Shown here piece after piece: positions 11,926-22,874 of a stretch of 64,000 bases of DNA. The position numbers were made by a program, and so were the translations under genes. The notes beneath the pieces were generated by a model. It did no database searches, was not told the DNA's origin, and was given only the letters and a program-made list of their open reading frames with translations. The stretch's first letter is position 1. Every line of letters starts with the position of its first letter. Source of the stretch: Flaccisagitta enflata (taxonomy: Eukaryota > Chaetognatha > Sagittoidea > Aphragmophora). Location of the stretch: contig OZ231126.1 of assembly GCA_965153355.1 (NCBI GenBank), forward strand, positions 91,636,001-91,700,000, written 5' to 3'.

Positions 11926-12045
11926 TTTTTAGGTGCGACAAAGAACTTCTATAACTGGCTGTGTCCGTTGGTTGGTTGGTCGGTCGGTTGGTTACGCAAT
12001 CGTTCGACGATCCACACGTCGCACCTTATTGGCCTACTTGACCGT
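11926..12045 (+). mobile_element. HCE family copy (code AGGTGCGAC), partly decayed
   Basis: It starts TTTTTAGGTGCGACAAAG, has a GGTTGGTTGGTCGGTC array, and near its end carries ACGTCGCACCTTATTGGCC. The return stem has mutated (GAACTT instead of GCACCT). It belongs to the same subfamily as 15934-16066 and 21090-21213. Confidence 0.75.
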
Positions 12046-12279
12046 TGGGAAGCGGTCTATTTGCCTCTCTTCTTCAAAGATGATAGTCAAATTAGAACAA
12101 AAAATTATCGAGGCTACACAAGGCTGTAATTGGGCTTAAAGGCTTATTTCAGAACTACACAAAACAAAAAAGATATTGCTTAAGAGTTAATCTTCTGGTG
12201 ATGAAACAAAATTATATTTATAGCTAATAACATAAAGCGAGGTACGGGCATGGGAACTACTGACCATCGCAGCAAATGT

Positions 12280-12610
12280 ATGATTGATTTTAAGCGTCAA
12301 TGGACAAAATACAATAGGTGTAAATATCATACCGTTAGCATTAATCCAACTTTTTGAAAAAGAAAAAAAATATTGTATACAACAACTAGTGGTTGAAATT
12401 ACAGCTGGCTGTAATCTTACAAATTGAAATGTTACAGCGGGCTGTAATTCTGCCAACCGGTCGTTGCTTACATCATTGTGTTCATTACAGCCGGCTGTAA
12501 TTTCAAACATTTGTTGTTGCGTACAATATTTTGTTCTTTTACAAAAGTTGGATCAAAGCTAACGATATGATATATACACCCATTGTGTTTGTCCATTGAC
12601 TGTATATGAT
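12280..12610. mobile_element. Foldback element with clustered TTACAGC(C/T/G)GGCTGTAA palindromes
   Basis: The left arm (GTCAATGGACAAAATACAAT) and right arm (ATTGTGTTTGTCCATTGAC) are inverted copies. Inner parts (GATATCATACCGTTAGC and GCTAACGATATGATAT) also pair. The loop contains three 16-bp palindromes TTACAGCNGGCTGTAA between 12398 and 12503. No TSD is assigned. Confidence 0.65.
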
Positions 12611-13500
12611 GACTAGCTCATTGTAACATGAATTGACATCGACGAACTTGATGAATGGTTCCATCAGGTTAACTATTACTTTATAGGCCTTTTTATGGAT
12701 TTTCAAGGTCGTACTGAAATTGTTAACTCCTCATGCAATCTATCTGTCACTTTCTCCCACTCTCTCGCCCCTCCCTGATCCGCAAGATCTTCTCCTTCAA
12801 CTTCAAGCGTCAGCATCATGTAGCGGATGTTGTTGTGGGTTTTAGTCGCTTACACTGCAAACCATAAAAAAGGTTACAGCTGTTCTCAAAGATATTGAAA
12901 AAAATGATATTTTTTTTGTAAGAAATGGAAAGAGTGTCATCAAATGGGCGAACGTCACAAATCCCATGAGTTTTCATCAATTATTTCAGATTTTATGATA
13001 AAAAGAAGATAGAAATGCCAGGATCTGTGTCTGAATTGTAAATTCTTCAAAAAATATAAATAAGGGACCTATTTTATTTGAAAGAGCTTTCATTTGCCGC
13101 CAATCTCGCATTTCTAGCTCAATTCATTCAGATGCAGTAAATAAAAGACTGAAGAGTATTCATTTTCAAGTTTGAAAAGGTGCATCCCCAAAATATACCC
13201 ATTTAACTTCAAACCAATGTCATTTCAAAATGAGTAAAGCTAGGAGGCTGGGTTTGGTCTAAAATGAAAGATCTTTTAAAGATCTTTCAAACCGTCACTG
13301 ATTTTGTTTTCTTTCTTTTATTCAAACATGGATATCTTAAGAGGAAAAAAAGATCAATTTTTTTTAAAATTTAAGTGATGAAAATATTCTTTCTTTTGCC
13401 ATTCATAAAGGGTTCAAATCAAAACCTATCAAAATCAATGACCTTGAGAAAGCCCTTCAAAAAATCTGTCATTTGAGCCGTTTCTTGAGTTACTAACATG
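12611..13500. other. AT-rich non-coding stretch
   Basis: No exon, RNA gene or repeat end is recognised. Confidence 0.4.
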
Positions 13501-13505
13501 ATTGA

Positions 13506-14426
13506 TTTAGGGTGAGGTGGGGTAAAATGGGTCACTTTTTCGAATGTTTTTTTAATATCGCGTAATTTATTGACAAAATGAAGAATTTTACAGATGGTTA
13601 TGGACATTGTGTGTTTCCTCTACTACCACGAAAAAGGAAATTGCCTCCAAAAAGATCTGTGTAGGGGGCAGCCCTCTTTTTTGTGAACGGGTAAGTGACC
13701 CATTTTACCCCACCAAGGTAGGGTAAAGTGGGTCACCTACTTTTTTCTCAATAATATCCACAATTTCTTTATCTAAAGTGATCAATTCTTACGTAGTAAA
13801 AAAAGAATAGTCTTATACCTCAGTTGAGCCAAAAGTAATATCAAATGGCAAATATTGTTGAGTTTTGATCAAAATGATATGCAAATCATGTTTTGACATT
13901 AGATAAGAAATTTTCATTAAAAAACTTTAAAAAAGGATGGAAAATATGGAAATGGGAAAAATGAGCATTATATCACGTACTTTTACCCATGAGTAGGGAT
14001 AGCAAGCTTTTTCCTGGAAATTTGGCGATTTTTGCAGGGTGACCCATTTTACCCCACATTACTAAAAAATAATTTTTTTAGCTAAGTATAGATAAAAACT
14101 GAAAAACATCACTGTCCACGTTTGACCACCCATCCGTGGTATGTAGGCGATGGGCAATGATTTTCTTCCTCCATTTGGTCCCCACGGCAACCAGAAGTTG
14201 GTTTCATGACCAGCGACACCGATTTTTTTTTTGTAAATATTATTGCATTACGCATCAGTGCATTTAAGAATTGGGACAAATGTTTGTCTTGGAGTACTAC
14301 AAGGCATCCTTCTTTTCTTAACAGATGAAAAATTCGCTTCATTTCACTAGATTATTTCAGAATTAAAAAAAAAGTTAAGTGACCCATTTTACCCCGCTGA
14401 CCCATTTTACCCCACTCTACCCTACA
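13506..14426. mobile_element. Inverted-repeat element with several GGGGTAAAATGGGTCA motifs
   Basis: The left end reads GGTGGGGTAAAATGGGTCAC and the right end its complement. Internal inverted copies lie at 13687-13733, 14040-14058 and 14380-14420. The DNA between is AT-rich. A 77-codon minus-strand frame at 14109-14342 has no family resemblance and no splice support. Confidence 0.6.
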
Positions 14427-14512
14427 AATTACAATAGTTTTTATAAAATTTGTTCTTTAGAAACTATAACCGAAAATCTGTTGTTTTCCCACTTAGGTTT
14501 ATGAGTCGCACT

Positions 14513-14682
14513 GTACTTAGCGACTTTAAAAGAAAGTGTGTCTGTCCGTTCGTCCGATTGCTGCCCCTGCCCAACCAATTCATAATCGCTGCCCACCACA
14601 TTATTGTCCCTGCCCACCTCATTATTGTCCCTGCCCACATGCAAGCGACTAATTTTTGGGCGTGAATACGGCCTTGTTGTTA
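14513..14682 (+). mobile_element. HCE family copy (code near TAGCGACT)
   Basis: It contains TCTGTCCGTTCGTCCGATTG, three repeats of a ~23-bp unit around ATTATTGTCCCTGCCCACC, then GCAAGCGACT and CGGCCTTGTT. The left hairpin is reduced, but the inverted code (AGCGACT) is present. Confidence 0.6.
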
Positions 14683-14901
14683 TAATTACCATAACACCAT
14701 TGATGTTGAGTTTCCCCAGCACACGGATTTAACAATGAAATCCTGAGTTTCATGACCGTTTTGGGCAGAAGCTAGGTCAGGAGATTAGTCCTCAAAACTG
14801 TTTTGAGGTGGAAGATTTTGGTTCTTGTAGACCAAAATTGAAGAAGCCCAACGCAGGGCAACAATCGAGGATGGTCGGTCAGGGACAAAGAATGCAAATA
14901 C

Positions 14902-15600
14902 TTTGGGTATAGTGAGGGATATTGTTCCACCTATCATACTACTCAGTACCTTGGATTAGAATGTCCGGCGGTCGCGTTAAGCTTGACCTCGATTCTATCC
15001 TTAAAGGGTATGGTTTCTTAACAATGTTACCCTCAGGTGATTTGTTGAATTTTGGTAACACAGGTAACAATCATTTGCCCCTAGCTATTTTAGTAAGCGT
15101 TAGTGTTTTGGGTTAGACTTAAATGGATGTTTGTTAAGTTAGTTTTGCTAAATGGAAAACTAGGAGTGATGCGCGTACTGTGCGTAGTAACTAGTCAGTG
15201 AGGGCTCACAAGGCCCTCTTCCATATTTTTCAGTTTGGGTATAGTGAGGGATATTGTTCCACCTATCATACTACTCAGTACCTTGGATTAGAATGTCCGG
15301 CGGTCGCATTAAGCCTGACCTCGATTCTATCCTTTAAGGGTATGGTTTCTTAACAATGTTACCCTCGGGTGATTTGTTGAATTTTGGTAACACAGGTAAC
15401 AATCATTTGCCCTCAGCTATTTTGGTAAGCATTAGCGTTTTGGGTTAGACTTAGAATGGATATTTGCTAAGTTAGTTTTGCTAAATGGAAAACTAGGAGT
15501 GATGCGCGTAGTAACTAGCCAGTGAGGGCTCACAAGGCCCTCTTCTATGTTTTTCAGTTTGGGTATAGTGAGGGATATTGTTCCTCCTACCATACGCAAG
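14902..15600. repeat. Two and a part tandem copies of a ~330-bp unit
   Basis: Copy 1 starts at TTTGGGTATAGTGAGGGATA near 14902. Copy 2 starts at about 15235 and a third begins near 15558. Copies differ by a few substitutions and small indels. Related dispersed pieces lie at 23740-23960, 35295-35390 and 35615-35790, so the unit is an interspersed repeat that tandemised here. It contains no coding frame. Confidence 0.85.
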
Positions 15601-15933
15601 ACTGACTTAGAGATTAGAATACCAGAAAAGACAAAACAGGTTGTTTTTCAGAATGTTACAGACCGATGGACAGACTAATGCAATGGACCAACACAGCAAC
15701 GTATAGACTCTACAGGCACAATGATAATATAATGAGAGGGGCAGCAAAATCGCTAGCAACCCTACCCACAGCTTAGATGGTCAATATTACAAGGACAACT
15801 GAGGTACTGGCTAAAAGCATATCCTAATAGTATTTCTGCCATCGAGGCGTTCTTCAAATTTTCTCATAATTCTGAAGATATCGGTCATAAATCGGCTAAA
15901 TCAACGCTTCAGAAAATGGCTAATTTTCACCCA

Positions 15934-16066
15934 AACAAGGCCAAGTAGGCCAATAAGGTGCGACGTGTGGATCGTCGAACGAATGCGTTACAGACCGACC
16001 AACAGACCAACAGACCAACAGACGGACACAGCCAGTTATAGAGGTGCTTTGTCGCACCTAAAAAAG
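15934..16066 (-). mobile_element. HCE family copy (code AGGTGCGAC)
   Basis: Read on the minus strand it starts TTTTTTAGGTGCGACAAAGC, with a perfect hairpin AGGTGC...GCACCT and then CTATAAC. A GTTGGTCTGTTGG-type array follows, and it ends GTCGCACCTTATTGGCC...GGCCTTGTT. The code at the far end is the exact reverse complement of the stem. At 133 bp it is one of the shortest complete copies. Confidence 0.85.
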
Positions 16067-16414
16067 GCTGTATCTTGGAAACTAGTTTGAAATTAGGAAA
16101 ACGCCTCGATGGCGGGAATTGGATTGGGACAAGTTGTTGGGCGCTACTTTTATTGTCCATGTGGTAGTAACCATTTGAGCCGCAGGTAGGGGTGCTAGCG
16201 ATTTTAACTACCCCTCTCACTGTAATGTCATTGGTTCTGTAGAGTCTCGTGTCCGCGATCAAAACAGGTTAGGTAATTTAACTAAAACAGGTTGGTTAAT
16301 GATGCGTAAATGGTCATCTCCGTTGACACATTCCTCTGTGCACTCGTTAGATATGACACCGGGATTTGAAACCGTCACCATTACCGTCGCCATTAGGATA
16401 ATACTGAAAACATA

Positions 16415-16758
16415 CCGTATTTTTTCTAATTAGCGCCCCGGGCGCTTTTGAAATTGGAAAAAAAATATTGTCATTTTACCGACCAATTAGCGCCCCCTTT
16501 TGATTCATAAACATTCTCTTTTCCTGTGTTTTTTAAAAAGAATGCTATTTAGAATATCAGAAATGTGATATTAGTTGTATCAGAGTGATATTTTTTGCTT
16601 GTTTTCTAATCAATCCCTGATAATAGACACTGAAATAAGCAAAATCATTTCTCTTTCAATGGTTATTCACTTCTTCATCTTCCCTCAAATCATTGTTCTG
16701 GGGAGCAAAAAGAGGGGGCGTTAATTGGAGGGGGGGGCGATAAATGGAAAAAATACGG
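16415..16758. mobile_element. TA-flanked inverted-repeat MITE (CCGTATTTTTTC family)
   Basis: Left CCGTATTTTTTCTAATTAGC and right TAAATGGAAAAAATACGG are inverted copies with TA on both sides. The interior repeats GCGCCCC and GGGGGCG inverted. A relic with the same right end is near 27120-27172. Confidence 0.75.
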
Positions 16759-17023
16759 TAAGTGCAACTTGATGGCTCTTGAAGACTTGAACCTTGGTAC
16801 GGGATATTACTGAATTTGATGCATTTACAAAGATATACATCTCGGTGAAAAGATCATATTTTTAGTTCAAGTTTTCATTTCCACTTTTTTTCTCTCTCTG
16901 ATAGAATTAAGTGATTGTAGTTAATATTGACAGTAGAATGTAGGGTCTGCATTTGTCATTGATCAGTTTACATGCATTGATCGAGAAAAATGTGGATTTT
17001 GAGGTTATCAGACACTTGAAAAG

Positions 17024-17339
17024 CAGGCCTGTATATAGTTGCATATTCCCCCCCCGGCAGGGGGGGAATAAAATCAAAGGTTTTGGAAATGGGGAAGAAA
17101 ATCAAAGGGTAGAAAAAACAAAAAACAAAAATATAGAAGATATTACTCTTTTGGCGGTACTAAAACGTAATATTAAGTTACTACAACACTATTCAATACT
17201 ATTTAAACCAGAATATTACTATATAGGGGGTATATGGGGAAGAAAAACAAATGTATTTTGACCCCGCGGGGAAGAAAATCAAAGGACCAGGGGGGGGGGG
17301 GGAAAGAAATCAAAGGTCGTGCAACTATATACACCCCTG
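17024..17339. mobile_element. Non-autonomous hAT element with perfect 8-bp target duplication
   Basis: The ends CAGGCCTGTATATAGTTG and CAACTATATACACCCCTG are inverted repeats. The duplication TTGAAAAG is identical on both sides (17016-17023 and 17340-17347). Inside each end is a run of C or G followed by GGGGAAGAAAATCAAAGG or its relatives. No transposase is present. A second copy of the family lies at 60842-61173. Confidence 0.9.
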
Positions 17340-17508
17340 TTGAAAAGTTTTCTAAGTTACTTAGATTATCAAAAGATGCTTTCTTAGAGACTCAGTCATT
17401 TGATATGTCAGTCTGCCTGTGTCTAAGCATGACACTTGGAGGTGAAATAAATCAGCTTTTCCCAAAACAAAGGACTTTGCCTTTGATATCTAGTTGTGTT
17501 CTGTTATG

Positions 17509-17646
17509 AAACAAGGCCGTATACACGGCAAGACAGTCGCGGACGGTTGGACAGGAGCAGAGATGCAAAAACCGCTCGCAATTCAGAAATGTGATGGACG
17601 GACCAACCAACACGGCAAGGTGTAGAGTAGCGTGTCCGCGACTAAA
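17509..17646 (-). mobile_element. HCE family copy (code AGTCGCGGAC)
   Basis: The minus-strand start is TTTAGTCGCGGACACGCTAC followed by TCTACACC. The far end carries GTCCGCGACTGTC and GGCCTTGTTT. The code AGTCGCGGAC is matched at both ends; the hairpin return stem has one mismatch. Confidence 0.8.
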
Positions 17647-17989
17647 GACTTATGGCTTTACAGCCACAGGCTATCTCTGATTTTTGTAGGAACAGATTAA
17701 ATTCAAAGAACTTTGTTCTGAATTATGCAATCTTATCCTGAGACTAGATGAGTTACACCCAAGAAGAAGGGCTGGCTAGCATACGACCATTTGACTGTTA
17801 TGCATATTACTAAAAATTTATCTAGTGCACTTACCATAGTGTTTAGTGACCAAAGTAAAGAAATTAGAATAAAAAATGATCAAGGGGATGTTAGTATATG
17901 CAACAGTTCGGGGCTGGCCCGGATCAACTATGCGCGAGGCCCGAGGCTACTGTTGCCGCGAGGCCCCTGAAAAAGACAGCTGCAATTTT

Positions 17990-18190
17990 AACAAGGCCTA
18001 CATGGCCAATAAGTTGTCATTTGTGGGTAGGCAGGGGCAGTGAAGTAGGTGGGCAGGGCAATATGTGAGTGAGCTGGGGCTGTATTGTGTCAGGGCAGGG
18101 GCACTAATGCTCAGGAATAGCTTTTCCAGCCAGACAGACAGACAGACAGACCAGCTAAAGACTCACTCTCTTATAGAGTTGCTTAGCAGC
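17990..18190 (-). mobile_element. HCE family copy, decayed, abutting a GGGCAGCGGCCCC element
   Basis: It has AACAAGGCCTACATGGCC at one end, GGTAGGCAGGGGCAG and GGTGGGCAGGGC inside, a CAGA array, and TTATAGAGTTGCTTAGCAGC at the other end. The codes are too mutated to assign. Confidence 0.5.
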
Positions 18191-18435
18191 CCATGGGCAA
18201 TATGTGGTTAGCATTACCCGTTGCCCTGCCTTGAGTGATTGTGAATTAAAGTGAGGGGAAGCAGGGCAGTGGCCCCGAAGGGGACGAAGTCCTGTAGAAC
18301 ACAGGGGAACTTTCAAATCTGGCCTCTGAGACCTCAAATCTGGCCTCTCAGACCCCAAATCTGGCCTCTCAGACCTCAAATCCAGCCTTTCAGTCCTCAA
18401 ATCCAACCTCTTAAATCCAGCCTCTCATACACCTG
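18191..18435 (+). mobile_element. GGGCAGCGGCCCC-family element, left part
   Basis: ATGGGCAATATGTGGTTAGC is followed by GCAGGGCAGTGGCCCCGAAG and GTCCTGTAGAACACAGGGG. Seven or so copies of a ~20-bp unit (TCAGACCTCAAATCTGGCC) come next. The right end is not recognised, so the copy may be truncated. Confidence 0.7.
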
Positions 18436-19264
18436 ATCTTTTTGGCTGTTTCGGCAAAGTAGTTTTTTAAGCGCAAAAAAATCCAACGACGGAAACATCA
18501 TGATTTTCTGTTCTACCTAAGCCGTTTTCACTTGCGTTTAAGCATAATTTTGGCAGATTTCCTTTGATAGATTTCTTTCAGCCCCTCATTTCAATTCGCG
18601 GATCAGTCGAGTGTGCTCAGGCCTCAAATCCAACCTCTAAAATCAGTGACTATTTGAAACAATGACCAGGGAGGAAATCATAATTCTTTTGGTTTAAAAA
18701 TGACATCTTAATAAAGTTGATATCCCTTCTTCATCCATAGTGAAATAATGTTTTTTTAGATCCAAAAAAAATTATGAAAAAAAAACTGTTTTTTTTTTGC
18801 TCAATCTGAAATTACTTTTTCTTGCAATGAAGTTTTTGCATATTGATATTTAAATCAATGAACTTTCAGGTCAACTAGGGATGTGGAAGTGGTCAATTTT
18901 CACGCTGCTTCCTCTGCTTCTGCTTCTGCTTCCGCTCCCTCTGTAGTGGGAATACAAATGGCTATCCCACCCACCAAAACAGAAGCGGTTAATCACTTCT
19001 ACATCACTTATATCTACTACAGTCTGAAACCACTAAAAACTCATCAATCTTTTTTTTAGTTGTTTTAAGATTCAAAAATACTACACGCCATTTTACTTAT
19101 ATTTGTAACTGCAAATCTTCCTCTTTGATTTCTTTCATCAGCTTTTATTCATAACCTTCTTCTTCTTTTTCTTTTTCTTTTTGTTCTTCTTCTTCATCCT
19201 TTTCTTCTTTTTTGTTCCTTCCTTTTTTTTCTCCTCTCTTTTTCTCTTCCCTTTTCCCCTCAAA
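18436..19264. other. Non-coding stretch
   Basis: AT-rich DNA with no recognised feature apart from homopolymer-rich TTCTTC tracts near 19155-19250. Confidence 0.4.
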
Positions 19265-20202
19265 GCGCAACACTGTGGGCTATATGAGCAAAAATGTCTC
19301 AAGACCTTAAAGGGCACTTTTATAACCAAAATGTAAAAATAAAAAACGCCAAACCTAGTCTTTAGCCTTTATGTTTGATATTAACCAGCCATAGGACGAT
19401 ACCTTGACCGGAAGTAGGTGCCCACTATGTAATCGCCCAGACTCTGGCTGTGGAAGCTGAGATGGTTAATTTTGTCAAAATTGAGAAATGAAAAAAAGGA
19501 AACAACTATAGCTGGAATTGAAGGGTAATAGTTAGTTTGTATGGTACCAATCTCAATTTTGGCTGATTTTTTTATTTAGGGGCGGGCTACAGCGCTCCAA
19601 CATTGCCCGATGAGGCTTATTCTGTAAAAAATGATGGAGTCAGTGGCTTCTTTTTTTTTTTAAACCATAGTACACCCAAATATTAAGATAATATTATTAA
19701 AGAAATTTGAAGAAAAGACTCATAGGTTTCATAATCAGGTTTCTATACATGGGTACCTCTTATAATTTTTGCACAATACTACCAAATGCGATTTTTAAAA
19801 ATCAATGAGTAACTTCTCATTGTAATCCTATGGAAGGGGGAAGAGCAAAAAAACCAGATTTATTTTTTTTTACCTATGTACACCAGGGACTTAAGGTAAT
19901 TTTTTTTGGTAATTCTTGCCTTTTGGTGATGGCCTACAAGGGACTGGTCTCCATTTTTGGGTACCTCTCACCATTTTGGATTTTGCTATTTTCCCTTTGT
20001 ATTTGACAATCAGCTATCTCAGCTTCCAGAGCCAGAGTCCGGGCGATTACATAGTGGGCACCTACTTCCGGTCAAGATATCGTCCTATGGCTGGTTAAAA
20101 TCAAACATATAGCCTAAAGATTAGGTTTGGCGTTTTTTGTTTTTCCATTTTTGGCATAAAAGTGCCCTCTGAGGTACTGAGAAAGGTCGGCCCACAGTGC
20201 GC
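19265..20202. mobile_element. Long foldback element (~940 bp)
   Basis: The ends GCGCAACACTGTGGGC and GCCCACAGTGCGC are inverted. Inner arm segments also pair, for example TAGGACGATACCTTGACCGG with the copy at 20070 and GGGCACTTTTATAACC with GGCATAAAAGTGCCC. Arm identity is high near the ends and lower towards the centre. No target duplication was assigned. Confidence 0.75.
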
Positions 20203-20688
20203 AAGGCCCCCTGAAGCGCGAGGCCTAAGGCTAAGCTTTTTTAGCCTATTGGTTAATCCAGGCCAGGTTCGGGGTGTCATAGAAAAACTGATTTTTTTCG
20301 ACCGGAAATGTTTCCGGATATTTCGACCCCGGTTTTAGTCCATTAGCAAAGAGTAGGCTTCGTTATTCGCTCTCCGACTCATACATTTAATTAAGCTTTA
20401 AGCCTTATTTGTCGTTTTTTTTTTTGCGGAAACTAATTGTTTTCTGTTTGTTTGTTTTTTTGTTTTTTTGTTTTTTAAGCTCGCCATCCAATTGTTTTGC
20501 TTTAATGTCTTTTTCCACCCTTTCGCAATCCATTCAGTTGCCCCTGAGTAAAAACGAGTAGCGTTAATCAATTTGATTTGATATGCTATTATGCTCGTGC
20601 CATAACAACTAACAACTGCTATATATAATTATTACATTTGCGGGAAAATATTGTCATCTTGCCATCTCCATGCTCATTTCATTTTCTT

Positions 20689-20689
<1 letters not shown>

Positions 20690-20760
<71 letters not shown>

Positions 20761-20904
20761 CTATCATAGCCTCTGCCCAGCCCAGTACTTGACTTGTCGT
20801 TACGTGCCAAGGTTGAAAATCCCTGACCAAGCGTTCTCTTTTATATTTTTGTATATTCAGTCTTGTCCTCTTTCTCTCTCTCTATTTCTCTCTCTCTATC
20901 TCTT

Positions 20905-20935
<31 letters not shown>

Positions 20936-20940
20936 TTATT
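20690..20940. repeat. GTCT/CT microsatellites
   Basis: TCTG tetranucleotides pass into CT arrays at 20713-20753 and about 20870-20935. Confidence 0.95.
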
Positions 20941-21089
20941 TTCCTTAGGTATTTTTTTCGTTTCCAACTGAACGTGGATTCCATGGAATTTGTTTACATC
21001 CGTACTTTTTCCAAATCCAATCTATGAGTTAGAAATTTGTCATTACGTTTTGTCGCTCATTCGACTTTTCGCGCATCTTTTTATAGGCA

Positions 21090-21213
21090 TTTTTAGGTGC
21101 GACAAAGCACCTCTATAAATGGCTGTTTCCGTCGGTTGGTCGGTCGGTCGGTCGGGTAACGCATTCGTTCGAAGATCCACACGTCGCACCTTATTGGCCT
21201 ACTTGGCCTTGTT
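21090..21213 (+). mobile_element. HCE family copy, short and complete (code AGGTGCGAC)
   Basis: It starts TTTTTAGGTGCGACAAAGCA and its hairpin stem AGGTGC/GCACCT is perfect. The array GGTTGGTCGGTCGGTC follows. It ends GTCGCACCTTATTGGCC, then TACTTGGCCTTGTT. It is about 124 bp long and a useful type example of the family. Confidence 0.88.
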
Positions 21214-21289
21214 ATGGAGAATTTCGCTCAAATGACATTTTTTAAGGACGAAAGAAATCGAACCAATGAGGCCAAATACGGACGAATTC

Positions 21290-21906
21290 TTTTTAGGTGC
21301 GCCTCTATAAGAGGCTTTGTCTGTTGGTCGGTTGGTCGGTCGGTCACACTCGAGTTGAAAATCTCGAAAAGAAGCAAAAATCACTGAAAATGATTCAGAA
21401 ATATGCTAGGATGATTTTTAGATGCGCCATAGCAACTCTATAGGAGGTCGGGAACACTCAAATGAAAAATCGCTAAAAATGTTTGAAATCATTAGAAAAC
21501 TCATTTCGTTCATCATTGATGATACACATCATTTCATTTACTAAAATAATCAGCTACGGTTAGGTCTGATAGAGCTGGGGATAGGTCTGATAGAGCCGGG
21601 GATAGGTGGGATAGGTCAGGTTATAGGTCGGATAGAGCTATGGATAGATCTGATACAGCTGGTGATAGGTCTGATACAGCGGGTGAATCACCAGTGGTGA
21701 TAGGTCAGATAGAGCTCGGGATAAGTCTGATAGAGCTCGGGATAGGTCTGATAGAGCTCGGGATAGGCCTGATTGAGCTCAGGATAGGTCTGATAGAGCT
21801 ATGGATAGGTCTGACAGAGCTAGGGATAGGTCTGATGCAGCTGGGGAGAGGTCTAAGAATTTATAACGCCCGGCGCACTGTCTTGGCCCGTGTAGCCGGC
21901 CTTATT
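21290..21906 (+). mobile_element. HCE family copy with minisatellite core (code AGGTGCGCC)
   Basis: The start TTTTTAGGTGCGCC has lost the return stem. GGTCGGTCGGTC and CACTCGAGTTGAAAATCTCG follow. The core is about a dozen copies of a ~21-bp unit like GGGATAGGTCTGATAGAGCT (21558-21855). The end reads CCCGGCGCACTGTCTTGGCC then CGGCCTTATT. GGCGCAC mirrors the code. It is a close relative of 31855-33200. Confidence 0.82.
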
Positions 21907-22656
21907 AAACTTAAAGGGAAATGACTCTTTTTGCGGATTTTTTTTGGGGTCTTACCCATGAATATGTTGGAGCTCCAAAACTCGCCACGTACACTCAGCA
22001 TTTCAACACCCAGTCACGATCAAGACCGATTTAAGTCAATACTGAAAACTGTAAAAAAAATGTAATTGCTTTACTTTTTTCCAAGGTTGTAGGAAACTGT
22101 ACATGACTACAGGAAACCCACTATAGGATGACCTATACTTGGGCCTGACCAGCCCCTCTGGCGACAAGCAGATGATCTAACAACGTGACAAAGAGATGTA
22201 AGTAAACATACCCCCTCCCACACACACACACACACACAATCACAACCGCGGCATCTATAACACGCGTTTCACTCATTTCAAGTGTCACGGACCGACGGAC
22301 ATACGGACTGGCGGACGGATTAAGCCTCTTTAATGCGTGCAACAAGTAAGACGATTTTCTCCTCATATCTTGACTTCAAAAGAAATCTACCTCCAATTTC
22401 CTCTCTCTCTTCTTTCTCCATTCGGGAATCCGGAATTTTTTTTAGTCTTGTTAAACACGCGACTTTTTAAGTAACTCCGTCGGTAGAGGAGGGTACTCTG
22501 AAGTTCCGTCGGTCCATGAGTCTTAGGTCGATAACTTTCATGTTGTTTACCTGATAACTTGTTAATTGTTAATTCACCATTTGCTTCGGTTACCCGTAGT
22601 AAAGAATCGATGCCAATAGGACACTAGTCAGTAGTTATCGCCTCATCGTCTGACGG

Positions 22657-22874
22657 TTTTTAGTTGCAGACACGCAACTTTATGAGAGGCTTTGTCCGTT
22701 TGTCCGTCCGTTGCTCCGTTGGTCTGTCCGTTTGTAATGATTGAGTGGAAAAGTGGAAAAGCAAGCGTTTTGTACACTTTTGTTTATTTTGTGTATGTGG
22801 CGATGATGTGGATGGTGGTTGGACGCCCCTGCCCACCCGTCCGCAACGAAATTGTGACCCCGCGGCTCTTGTTT
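22657..22874 (+). mobile_element. HCE family copy (code AGTTGCGGAC)
   Basis: It starts TTTTTAGTTGCAGACACGCA (one stem mismatch), then TATGAGAGGCTTTGTCCG and a TCCG array. GCCCCTGCCCACCCGTCCGC and AACGAAATTGTGACCCC follow, and it ends near CTCTTGTTTT. Confidence 0.75.

Noticed and set aside
14109-14342. 77-codon minus-strand frame with ordinary composition
   Set aside because: It lies wholly inside an inverted-repeat element, has no family resemblance, and no convincing splice sites or start context.
21558-21855. Regular ~21-bp repeats considered as a CRISPR-like array
   Set aside because: The units are contiguous without unique spacers and lie inside a transposable element of an animal genome.
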